Below are positions 1-7,738 of a DNA stretch of 38,264 nt, one piece after another. The translations under genes were made by a program, and so were the position numbers. The notes under the pieces were generated by a model. That model did no database searches. It was not told the origin of the DNA and was given only the letters and a program-made list of their open reading frames with translations. Within the stretch, counting starts at the first letter, position 1. Each line of letters opens with the position of its first letter. The stretch spans positions 1 to 38,264 of the forward strand of contig NZ_RYFD01000045.1 in the NCBI RefSeq assembly GCF_004138135.1, written 5' to 3'. The DNA is from Candidatus Oscillochloris fontis. Its GTDB lineage: Bacteria; Chloroflexota; Chloroflexia; Chloroflexales; Chloroflexaceae.

Positions 1-1521
1 TTCACCGGCAGCCTGCTCACCTACAGCGTGAGTGGGCGCATCACCACCAGCAGCGGCACGGCCATCAGCGGCGTTACGGTCTCGGACGGGACGCGCACGG
101 CGACGACGGATAGCAGCGGGAACTACTCATTGACCGGCGTCCCGGCGGGGAGCTACACGCTGACGCCGACGAAGAGTGGCTACAGCTTCAGCCCCAGTAG
201 CCTCAGCATCAGTGTTAGTGGCAATCTGATCGGCCAGGACTTTACTGCTACGTCATTCAATACTGGCGGCACATGGACTTTTATCTTGTATCTCGACGGC
301 GACACAAAGGGCATAGATGGTGGATTCGTCGCTCTATTCCTCAGTGATGCAATTCAACGGCTTGAGAAAACCCCGAATGCTCAAGTGCGTGTGGTTGCCT
401 TGATTGACGGGCCGGGTAATAACGATACATTCCGCGTTACCTATACCCCGCAGGCCCAGCAGCAAGCCGTCGGCGAAAAGCCCATGGACGACCCGGCGAC
501 CCTGATTGAGTTTGTCCAACAGGCCCAGAAGGATTTCCCCGCCGATCATTACTACCTTGCTATCGCCGATCACGCCAACGGCGTCCAAGGGATTGCCTGG
601 GACACGACCACCGCAACTGATCGTAGTGCGCTTCTCACCCCTGCGAAGCTGCGCCAAGCATTGAACACCATCACGAATAACGGCGCACATCCCATAGATG
701 TCATCCACTTTGATGGGTGTTCCTTCGGGCTCCTCGAAGATGCCGCCATGACCCGAGGGTTCGCACGGTATGTCGTCGCCTCAGAAAATATCGTGTGGGG
801 CATGTTTCCCTATGAGCGCTACCGTGCAGCGGTCGGATCAATCACGACACCCGCCGATCTTGCTAAATCAATCGTGGAACAATATGCACAGACAGTTAGC
901 TTATATCCCTACACCATCAGTGCAATGGATATGAGCCGTTTCGACACGGTGTTGACAAAGCTCAACAGCTTTGCCGATAGTCTGGCCACCTACGCGAGTA
1001 GCAGTACGGCGAACCGCGACTCCCTTACCACACTTCGCACAGCGAGCCAGAAGTTTGACTCGGGCGGGCTTCCTTATCTGACCATCAATAATGACGATTC
1101 CTATGTCGATCTGGTTGACTTTGCACAGCGGGCCAAGCAAGCAATCACCAGCAACGGTGTGCCAACAGCGGCGGATGATCTGATCACTGCAATCACAGGG
1201 AATCAGCCTTTTGTTTTCGCCGAAAAGCACCAGAGTGGATCCTTCGAGAATGAAGACCTTCAATATAGCTGGAGCTTAGATGGGGCACATGGGGTCAGTA
1301 TCTACTATCCACCACGGAATGCGGGGACAACCCTTGGTGACTACGTCAGTGGGGCAATCTTCCCTGAGTTCACCCCCCTCAGCCGTTGGACGAACTATCT
1401 CGCGGCGGCGGTGCCACCGCTCGCGCCTGGCGACCCGCCGCCGAACGACGTAATGCAGCCACTCGCGCCGCTGTTGCCTCCGATCCGATATTCGGTCTAC
1501 CTGCCCATAATTCGCAAGTAG
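1..1521 (+). CDS. Clostripain-like (C11, caspase-fold) secreted peptidase with carboxypeptidase-regulatory-like domain, 5' partial
   Basis: The frame is open from base 1 (the first codons read FTGSLLTYSV), so the GTG at 28 is not a real start and the N-terminus lies outside the window. The first ~80 residues form a beta-sandwich of the carboxypeptidase-regulatory type (VSGRIT...GVTVSDG...GNYSLTGVPAGSYTLTPTKSGY). A clostripain/C11 domain follows, opening with WTFILYLDGD. The probable catalytic His is in ADHANG (codon 571-573) and the Cys in DGCSFG (codon 718-720), the spacing expected for clan CD peptidases. The C-terminus is proline-rich and ends in YSVYLPIIRK, a tail shared with two other secreted proteins here. 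It is probably exported and acts on proteins outside the cell; the substrate is unknown. It lies 107 bp upstream of an M23 peptidase on the same strand. Confidence 0.85.
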   Translation, partial: FTGSLLTYSVSGRITTSSGTAISGVTVSDGTRTATTDSSGNYSLTGVPAGSYTLTPTKSGYSFSPSSLSISVSGNLIGQDFTATSFNTGGTWTFILYLDGDTKGIDGGFVALFLSDAIQRLEKTPNAQVRVVALIDGPGNNDTFRVTYTPQAQQQAVGEKPMDDPATLIEFVQQAQKDFPADHYYLAIADHANGVQGIAWDTTTATDRSALLTPAKLRQALNTITNNGAHPIDVIHFDGCSFGLLEDAAMTRGFARYVVASENIVWGMFPYERYRAAVGSITTPADLAKSIVEQYAQTVSLYPYTISAMDMSRFDTVLTKLNSFADSLATYASSSTANRDSLTTLRTASQKFDSGGLPYLTINNDDSYVDLVDFAQRAKQAITSNGVPTAADDLITAITGNQPFVFAEKHQSGSFENEDLQYSWSLDGAHGVSIYYPPRNAGTTLGDYVSGAIFPEFTPLSRWTNYLAAAVPPLAPGDPPPNDVMQPLAPLLPPIRYSVYLPIIRK

Positions 1522-1613
1522 CCATACCTACCCAGGATCGGCCAGTTCTAGCTGATCTGATCGGATTGCGGGCTTCCTTCCTAAAGATTCTTATCGTGTT
1601 GAACCATGAGACC

Positions 1614-1620
1614 AAAGGAG
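1614..1620 (+). promoter_or_regulatory. Ribosome binding site fixing the M23 peptidase start
   Basis: AAAGGAG sits 8 bases before the ATG at 1629. It decides between this start and upstream starts in the same open frame, which would overlap the preceding gene. Confidence 0.7.
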
Positions 1621-1628
1621 TCCAAACC

Positions 1629-3848
1629 ATGAATCGCACCACCGCCTACCGCGCCCTGCCTCGCGTCTTGGTACTCATGCTGATGACGCTACTGCTCGCG
1701 CCACTCAGCAGATGGGCTAATCTGTTGTCGACTACCTCCGTCGCGGCGCAGCCCACTTCAGCTTCACTCCAAGCCATTGCTGACGGATTCGATTTTCCCG
1801 TCGGCGACGCGAACGGTGGTGGCTGGGGATTCTGGCACGGCTTTGAGTATTATGGAGCCGTCGCCGCTGGCTCGTATCACGCCGGAGAAGACTGGTGGCG
1901 AAACTCGGGCAGCGCCTATCAGCCGGTGTATGCTATCGGCAATGGCGTCGTTCGGTACGCATCCGGGAGCTACCCCGGCAATGTGGTCATTATTGAACAC
2001 AGTTTATCGAATGGCGAAACGTGGTATTCGATGTATGGCCATGTGTATGCCGACGTCTCAGTTGGCCAGAGCGTGAGCCGTCGCCAGAAGATCGCGACGA
2101 TCCATGACCAGGGCGGCAACTCACATCTGCATTTCGAGATCCGCAACTTCTATATCCGAGACGAAGTGAATGGATCACAGTCGGCATGTGGCAACCACCG
2201 CAACTACCCGCCCGGCCCCGGCTACTGGCCTCTGCCACGGTGTAATGGGAACTGGTCAGGGCGGCCTGCGGACAAGGGCTGGGTCAACCCGTCGCAGTTC
2301 ATCAACGCGCGCCGCACACTGAACACCATCGCCGTCGGTCAGGGCAGCAGTCGTCAAGAAACCTTCCAGCGTGCCTATGACGCCACCAGGCAGGGCACCA
2401 CATCCAACCTTACTTACGGCACGGCAACCAACAATGCATACATCTATAACGGGCTCGTGCGCCAGGACTTCAGCAGCGGCGTCTCGTTGATCCATGATGA
2501 GGGCGCAGACAATCCGATCTATAGCATCCCAGCGTACCCAATCTACGGGGCGATCAAGAGTTACTGGGAGGCGAATCTCTGGCTTGGTGCGCCAACCACC
2601 AACCAGTTTCGCAATAGCGTCGGGCAGCAGGAGCAGCACTTCCGCGCTGGCTTAGTGCTGAGCGGTGGCGCACTATCCAACACGTGGTCGAATAAATGGC
2701 AGACCGCCCAGGATTGCGCCAGCCGCGGCCTGTGGCGACTCGAAGTGATCAACCTGTTGGATCTGGGCAACTCGCCCTGGCCCCCGAACCAAAACTCGTC
2801 CGCTGGCCCCTCGACTGTGGTCTGCCTAAGTACAAGCAAGAGCGGCTATGCCTTCTTCTATGACGTCGGCGCTGGCCCAGCCGCCGTGGCCCAGGGGATC
2901 GAGGCCGACCACTGGATGGCACGCCTGTCCGGCGAGATCAGCGGAATCCCCTCAAACCTCATCTTCCCCGCACGGGCGGCCTGTGATGATGGCTGCACTA
3001 TTCAGATCACAAGCGCAAACGCCTCGTGGCTAACCCAGCGTATCGTTAGCTGGCGCGACCAAGCGGCTTCCTCTCTTAATCCCCTCGTCGGGGTGCGAAA
3101 TGGCGACCGGGTCAATGTCACATGGTACGAGCACGCCGGCCTTGCCCGTGCTTGGCTCAAGATTGGCCCGACTGCCATGATGGTGCCGCCGATGGCGGCT
3201 ACATGTGATGCCTCTATCGCCATCGCCGACAATGCGCCCATGATCCGCACGCCAGCGACGACGCTGACGATCAATGCCCCCGGTGCGGCGGAGATGAAGG
3301 TTGGGCATCTTGCAGATCTGAGCGACGCCATCTGGCAGCCCTATGCCGCCACCATACCGCTTCAGCTTGCGTCGAGTAGTAGCGTGATCACCCAGACCGT
3401 CTATGCTCAGTTCCGTGATAGCACGGCGGAGCCGTTGTGCCAGGGTGGCATGCTGTCTACTGATGTTGTCCTCGACCCACTGCCGCCGACCGGTACCGTA
3501 GCCATCGCGGATAACAATGCCATCTTGGTCACACTGCAACTGGCCGCAAGCGACCAGCCCGATGGCAGCGGGATTGAGTCGGTAGCGATCATGCCCATCG
3601 AACCGGGTCAGCCAGCTATCGATCCGACAACTCTACCAGATGTGGCATGGCAGGCGTATAGCTCAAGCGTCAGCATTCCTAAGCCGATGAGCTACGATGT
3701 CACTCAGGGGGCAACGACTAACCTGACCTATCAGGTTTGGTTCCGCGATGCCGTCGGCAACATCGCTGCGCCACTCACCGTCACCGTGCCCTACGTTGCG
3801 CCCCTCGCACCCACGTACAATGTCTACTTACCGCTGATCCGTCGTTAA
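1629..3848 (+). CDS. Secreted M23-family metallopeptidase with LGFP-like region
   Basis: The ATG at 1629 is chosen because AAAGGAG (1614-1620) lies 8 bases upstream and a signal peptide follows directly (basic start, hydrophobic LVLMLMTLLLAPL, then AAQP near residue 40). The frame is open further upstream but overlaps the preceding gene. The protein has 739 residues. Residues ~75-175 carry the LytM/M23 zinc site: H84xxxD88 in YHAGED, then YGH (H137) and SHLHFE with H168. M23 enzymes usually cleave peptide cross-links in peptidoglycan, though the family also includes proteins acting on other substrates. Residues ~320-420 resemble LGFP-type repeats (IYSIPAYPIYGAI..., LGAPTTNQ, QHFRAGLVL). The rest is Ig-like or beta-rich and ends in YNVYLPLIRR. 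An extracellular or envelope location is likely. Confidence 0.88.
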   Translation: MNRTTAYRALPRVLVLMLMTLLLAPLSRWANLLSTTSVAAQPTSASLQAIADGFDFPVGDANGGGWGFWHGFEYYGAVAAGSYHAGEDWWRNSGSAYQPVYAIGNGVVRYASGSYPGNVVIIEHSLSNGETWYSMYGHVYADVSVGQSVSRRQKIATIHDQGGNSHLHFEIRNFYIRDEVNGSQSACGNHRNYPPGPGYWPLPRCNGNWSGRPADKGWVNPSQFINARRTLNTIAVGQGSSRQETFQRAYDATRQGTTSNLTYGTATNNAYIYNGLVRQDFSSGVSLIHDEGADNPIYSIPAYPIYGAIKSYWEANLWLGAPTTNQFRNSVGQQEQHFRAGLVLSGGALSNTWSNKWQTAQDCASRGLWRLEVINLLDLGNSPWPPNQNSSAGPSTVVCLSTSKSGYAFFYDVGAGPAAVAQGIEADHWMARLSGEISGIPSNLIFPARAACDDGCTIQITSANASWLTQRIVSWRDQAASSLNPLVGVRNGDRVNVTWYEHAGLARAWLKIGPTAMMVPPMAATCDASIAIADNAPMIRTPATTLTINAPGAAEMKVGHLADLSDAIWQPYAATIPLQLASSSSVITQTVYAQFRDSTAEPLCQGGMLSTDVVLDPLPPTGTVAIADNNAILVTLQLAASDQPDGSGIESVAIMPIEPGQPAIDPTTLPDVAWQAYSSSVSIPKPMSYDVTQGATTNLTYQVWFRDAVGNIAAPLTVTVPYVAPLAPTYNVYLPLIRR

Positions 3849-3999
3849 CGAGTCGTTTGGATAGGCAGCATGCATGATGATGGTGAGATAGCCACACCCG
3901 TGGGAACCATCTATGCACTGAGCGGAATGATTGAGCCACTGAGGCACTGATCCTGGTGGCTCGCTTCCCGCAGTCTCTAAAGCTGGTGGGTTTCCGTGG

Positions 4000-4036
4000 C
4001 TACAGGCAAGCACTCTATGAAAAGGCTTGCCTGTAG
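4000..4036. repeat. Inverted repeat upstream of the PIN toxin gene
   Basis: CTACAGGCAAGC (4000-4011) and GCTTGCCTGTAG (4025-4036) are perfect 12-bp arms around a 13-base spacer. The right arm covers the predicted -35 box of the toxin promoter (4027-4032), so it may bind a regulator. It lacks a following T-run and is not a convincing terminator. Apart from this and the promoter/operator, I see nothing in the 3849-4098 gap. Confidence 0.55.
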
Positions 4037-4055
4037 GCGCGTCACCTGCTATACT
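4027..4055 (+). promoter_or_regulatory. Predicted sigma-70-type promoter of the vapC-like/antitoxin operon
   Basis: TTGCCT (4027-4032) and TATACT (4050-4055) are separated by exactly 17 bases. The predicted start of transcription is near 4062, inside the 16-bp palindrome, leaving a leader of about 37 bases before the ATG at 4099. Confidence 0.6.
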
Positions 4056-4057
4056 GA

Positions 4058-4073
4058 TTGTACAATTGTACAA
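4058..4073. promoter_or_regulatory. Perfect 16-bp palindrome, probable TA autoregulatory operator
   Basis: The sequence is TTGTACAA repeated twice in tandem (TTGTACAATTGTACAA). The whole is a perfect palindrome and so is each half. It begins two bases after the -10 box and covers the predicted transcription start, the usual place for autorepression by a toxin-antitoxin complex. That the antitoxin binds here is inference. Confidence 0.6.
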
Positions 4074-4098
4074 ATATCAAAAAGACGATCACGTTATT

Positions 4099-4494
4099 AT
4101 GGATATTATTGTGGATACGTCAGTGCTTTTAGCGGTGATTACGTATGAGCCAACGCGGACTCGGTTAATCGAATTGACGACCGATGCCCACTTGCTCACA
4201 CCGGCTTCGGTTCCATGGGAAATGGGAAATGCGTTTTCGGCAATGCCGAAACGTAAACGGGCGACTCTCGATCAGGTACGCCAAGCATGGCATGCCTATC
4301 AACAGATCCCGCTTCGTTTCCTTGAGGTGGATATGGAACACGCACTTCGTCTTGCGGATCAGCAGAGTATCTATGCCTATGATGCATACGTTATCGTCTG
4401 TGCGATCCAACACAAAAGCGCATTGATCACATTAGACGGGGGCTTGCGGCAGGCAGCGATCCAAGCAGGTGTGACAATCATCGAGGTCGTATGA
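4099..4494 (+). CDS. PIN-domain (VapC-like) toxin ribonuclease
   Basis: 131 residues, typical VapC size. The acidic PIN quartet is visible: D6 (MDIIVDTS), E41 (PWEMGNAF), D95 (YAYDAY) and D113 (TLDGG). Such residues bind Mg2+/Mn2+ in an RNase active site that usually cuts tRNA or rRNA. The ATG at 4099 is preferred over an in-frame ATG at 4027, because the latter lies within the predicted promoter; no strong Shine-Dalgarno is seen. The stop (TGA, 4492-4494) overlaps the antitoxin start in ATGATGA, so the two are translationally coupled. Toxin-first order is less common than antitoxin-first in VapBC modules. Confidence 0.85.
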   Translation: MDIIVDTSVLLAVITYEPTRTRLIELTTDAHLLTPASVPWEMGNAFSAMPKRKRATLDQVRQAWHAYQQIPLRFLEVDMEHALRLADQQSIYAYDAYVIVCAIQHKSALITLDGGLRQAAIQAGVTIIEVV

Positions 4495-4715
4495 TGAAAG
4501 AGTACACGTATTCTGAAGCCCGTCAACGACTTGCCGAACTGCTCGACCTTGCCCAACGAGAAGGTGCTGTGCGGATTCGTCGTCGTGATGGAAGCGTATT
4601 TATGATCTCCCAGATTGCGGATATGCACGCGCCGTTAGATGTACCAGGGGTTGATTTACGCATGACCCGGAATGAAATCCTTGATGTGATCCGTGACGGG
4701 CGAAAATTCACCTAG
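4491..4715 (+). CDS. Phd/YefM-type antitoxin
   Basis: 74 residues. The N-terminal part (EYTYSEARQRLAELLDLA, then AVRIRRRDGSVFMI) fits the Phd/YefM fold, which binds DNA as a dimer. The C-terminal tail (from about residue 47) would neutralise the PIN toxin. Two overlapping start codons, 4491 and 4494, are possible; both overlap the toxin stop. It is probably the specificity factor for the palindrome at 4058-4073. The pairing with a PIN toxin is common. Confidence 0.8.
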   Translation: MMKEYTYSEARQRLAELLDLAQREGAVRIRRRDGSVFMISQIADMHAPLDVPGVDLRMTRNEILDVIRDGRKFT

Positions 4716-4854
4716 TAGTCTGTCAAGCCTAGGTTAAATAAAAGCCAGCGTTCTGGTATCCTACCAGCGGTGTCAATCCTTTTGCTTGTGGGAGGAAGCC
4801 GCAGATGCCGAAGAAACTATTGTTAGCGCGAAAAAGCCTTGGGATGCGGCGCGG

Positions 4855-4903
4855 GGCTACGACACGCTCAGCCAGCGGCGCGGTGGCTGAGCGTGTCGTA
4901 GCC
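4855..4903. repeat. 20-bp-arm palindrome (GCTCAGCCA family), possible terminator
   Basis: Perfect 20-bp arms (4855-4874 and 4884-4903) enclose the 9-base loop GCGGCGCGG. The right arm ends one base before the stop codon of the minus-strand STAND gene (4904-4906). It could therefore end transcription from both converging genes (antitoxin and STAND), although no clear T-run follows. A diverged copy with a reverse-complement loop is at 37242-37284, so it belongs to a dispersed family. The rest of 4716-4854 shows nothing recognisable. Confidence 0.7.
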
Positions 4904-7489
4904 TCAGGGAGTACGGGTAAGAATATCACAACCGGCAAAGGACTTTAGAGGTGCTGCACTCGGCACCGCAAGCGCATACCCAATCGCCGCCTTCAGATCC
5001 ATCTGGATGCCCTCGGCCCAGGCCAGTGCGAACGTGTTCTGTTCGAGGTAGGTACCCAAATTGATAATCCGTTGGGCAATGCTAGGGATAGCCATGGGTG
5101 GTGGATGCATACCCTTCGTGGTTCGTAGCGCCGAGGCCGCCGCACACAACCGCAGCGCCCGTTCATACTGCACGTTTGCCAGAGCCACATCGGCCAAACT
5201 CTCAAACGCATACGCCATCCGCAAGCTATTCCCAAGTTGTTGGAACAAGGACAAACTCTGACTCAGATAGGTCTGCGCTTGGGCATAATCACCTTGTAGA
5301 AGCGCGAGGCTTCCCATACTACTCAGGGTATCCGCAATACCATGCTGATTATTGAGTTCTTGGTTAATCGCCAAACTCTCACGAAAGCGGTTCAATGCCT
5401 GGTCATAATTGACGGGATCAGCGGCATATTCTACATCGCCTAGATTATTGAGGGCGATCACAATCGCCGGTTTCTTCCCAATGTGGCGGCGTAATGCGAG
5501 GCTTTCACGGTGCCAGTGGGCGGCACGCGAAAAATCGCCCATTGCCTCAGCGACCAGACCGAGCGAATTGAGCGCTTCAACAATTCCTTGGGCATCATCA
5601 AGGCTCCGCCAGATCGCCAAACTCTCTTGTGCCAAGGCTTCTGCATCACGTAAAAAGCCGCGTGCCCATTGAAGACCCGCCAGTTCATCCAAGGCTTTGG
5701 CCAACGTGCGGGCTGCAAGCTCTTCACGCTGTGCCAAGATCCGGCGCAACCAATTTCCGCCCTCCTCTAGATGTCCGCCCCAATACCAAAAAAGCTCAAG
5801 GTTGGCACACAGATGCAGGCTCTGCTCTAGTTGCCCATGCTGCAACATCCATTCGAGGGCGACGCGCACATTCGCGAGTTCTTGTTCGATGCGTTGATGC
5901 CAGAATGATTGTTGATCACCATGCAAGTATCTATTCGCATTTGCAACGAGATCGACATAAACCGTCGCATGAATCTGAGCGATCAGATCGTGCTCATTCA
6001 AGGTGATCAACTGTTGCCATGCATACTCGCGTACCGTCGCCCGCATGCGATAGCGGGTGGGTATCTGCTCCTCAGAGCGAGCGGTAAGAAGATGGTGATT
6101 CAGCAAGGTCTCAAGGTGATGGCGTAAATGCGCACCATGCGCCGCATCCTGATCAACGTTGAGCATCAATTGGTGCAACTCATCAAAGGTACAGCCGCCA
6201 CTAAAGACCGCCATCCGCGCCAAGAGACGTTGAACCGGCGCTTCAAGCAGCCGATAACTCCAGGTAAGCGTTGCGGTCAGAGTCTGCTGACGCGGATGGG
6301 CATCACGCGCACCATGGCTCAAGAGATCAAGTGCGACCTGCTCATGCAGAGTCGAATTCCCGATCAATTGGAGGCGTAATTCCTGGGGACTCAGATGCCG
6401 GATGCGTGCAGCGGCTAGTTCAATAGCCAGCGGCATACCGATCAAAATAGCGCAAATATGGGCAACATCGCGGCAATTCGCAGGCGTCAACACAAAGTCG
6501 GGCCGGACGGCATGCGCCCGCTCACAAAAGAGTTGGATTGCGGGGTAGTCCGGTAGCATTTCACATGCTGGTAATGGGTTCAGGGGGGGAGTTACGAGGG
6601 GATGCACATGAAAGACATGTTCGCCAGAGAGCCCTAACGCCACACGACTCGTCACCAAGAGATGCAGATGTGGGCAACTATCGAGTACCCCAAGCAATTG
6701 CGGGGCGACAGGTAAAAGGTGCTCAAAATTATCCACAACCAACAACACCTTATGCGCAGCCAAATGGTTTGTGAGGCATGCCATCCACGACTGCTCGCCA
6801 CCAACCTTGAGGCCCAGCGTAGTGCCAATCGTATCGAAGAGCAGATCGGGGGTATGCAGATCCGCGAGGGCAATAAAAGCCACCCCTGCGGGAAAGAACG
6901 CGCTGCTCTGCGCAGCGATCTGAAGCGCCAGCCGCGTCTTTCCACAACCCGCTGGCCCGGTGATGGTCAGCAGTTGGTGGCGCTGAACATGATCGAGGAG
7001 CAGTGCCACCTCACTCGTGCGTCCGAGCAAGGCAGTACGAGGATGGGGTAAGGGCGGGCATTGAAGCGGAGTGAGCGTACTCGCATGCAGCAGAGGCGTT
7101 ATGGGCAGATTGATGAAAAGCTGTGGAAAGCGTTGATAAGCGACTAATAATTCATCAAAGGGAAAAAGTGAAGAGACGTTACTAAAGAGATCTGGCCAAC
7201 GAAAGAGCCAGATCAGTTCGGCGGCTTCAACCGCCTGACAGCGCTCATTCGCCCGTAAACCTTCAGTAAGCGCCAGAATCAGGGCATGAATCACATTCGC
7301 CTTCGCTTTAAGTGGACGATCAAGGCGAGTCGTAAAGTGATTCTCGAACATATTCTCAGAGAACTCTCCTCCTTGTAAATACCTTTCCATACGGGCGGTC
7401 ACACCATTAACCGAGAGATCGCTGCGGTCAAGCAGTTGGCGTACCAGGACTGAGACCCGAAGCTTATCGGGATGTGCTGGCTTCGGCAT
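4904..7489 (-). CDS. STAND (NB-ARC-type) ATPase with TPR sensor domain, AfsR/MalT-like regulator
   Basis: 861 residues. Residues ~1-145 form an N-terminal region I do not recognise; it may be a DNA- or partner-binding effector. The nucleotide-binding domain starts near 155 (LLGRTSEV), with P-loop GPAGCGKT at 178-185 and Walker B in VLLVVDNFEHL near 250, followed by the helical NB-ARC region (GMPLAIELAAARI, LSPQEL). From ~555 to ~800 there are TPRs (LEEGGNWLRRIL, ALNSLGLVAEAMGDF, YAQAQTYLSQSL). Proteins of this plan switch on ATP binding after ligand sensing by the TPRs. The start at 7489 has a weak AGGTAG upstream. There is no recognisable C-terminal LuxR HTH. The gene is divergent from the delta-60 protein across 249 bp. 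Confidence 0.82.
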   Translation of the reverse strand: MPKPAHPDKLRVSVLVRQLLDRSDLSVNGVTARMERYLQGGEFSENMFENHFTTRLDRPLKAKANVIHALILALTEGLRANERCQAVEAAELIWLFRWPDLFSNVSSLFPFDELLVAYQRFPQLFINLPITPLLHASTLTPLQCPPLPHPRTALLGRTSEVALLLDHVQRHQLLTITGPAGCGKTRLALQIAAQSSAFFPAGVAFIALADLHTPDLLFDTIGTTLGLKVGGEQSWMACLTNHLAAHKVLLVVDNFEHLLPVAPQLLGVLDSCPHLHLLVTSRVALGLSGEHVFHVHPLVTPPLNPLPACEMLPDYPAIQLFCERAHAVRPDFVLTPANCRDVAHICAILIGMPLAIELAAARIRHLSPQELRLQLIGNSTLHEQVALDLLSHGARDAHPRQQTLTATLTWSYRLLEAPVQRLLARMAVFSGGCTFDELHQLMLNVDQDAAHGAHLRHHLETLLNHHLLTARSEEQIPTRYRMRATVREYAWQQLITLNEHDLIAQIHATVYVDLVANANRYLHGDQQSFWHQRIEQELANVRVALEWMLQHGQLEQSLHLCANLELFWYWGGHLEEGGNWLRRILAQREELAARTLAKALDELAGLQWARGFLRDAEALAQESLAIWRSLDDAQGIVEALNSLGLVAEAMGDFSRAAHWHRESLALRRHIGKKPAIVIALNNLGDVEYAADPVNYDQALNRFRESLAINQELNNQHGIADTLSSMGSLALLQGDYAQAQTYLSQSLSLFQQLGNSLRMAYAFESLADVALANVQYERALRLCAAASALRTTKGMHPPPMAIPSIAQRIINLGTYLEQNTFALAWAEGIQMDLKAAIGYALAVPSAAPLKSFAGCDILTRTP

Positions 7490-7738
7490 GACTTCTACCT
7501 AGTGATCGAAGATATGGTTAGCAGTAGATCGTCAAAACTCCGTCAATTCTGACGCAACACGGCGACGCGCTTAGTGTACCATCAAGGTGATGCGTGTTTC
7601 AAGTAGCAAGAGTCTAGCATATGGCAAAGGTGATTTTCTTTGCTGCTCTCTTCATCATCAGTGAAGCAGAGACTCTTTGGAATGATCATAATTTTGATTG
7701 TCTATGTATACATTTGATACAAGGAGTTATCTCAACCT

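Noticed and set aside
3849-4098. tRNA or other RNA gene in intergenic gaps
   Set aside because: I looked for cloverleaf arms and CCA-type ends here and in the other gaps and saw none; the structures found are simple inverted repeats.
7694-7721. Promoter TTGATT/GATACA for the delta-60 gene
   Set aside because: The -10 would overlap the ribosome binding site AAGGAG at 7721-7726, so transcription would begin after it. A TATACA at 7707-7712 is possible but has no good -35.
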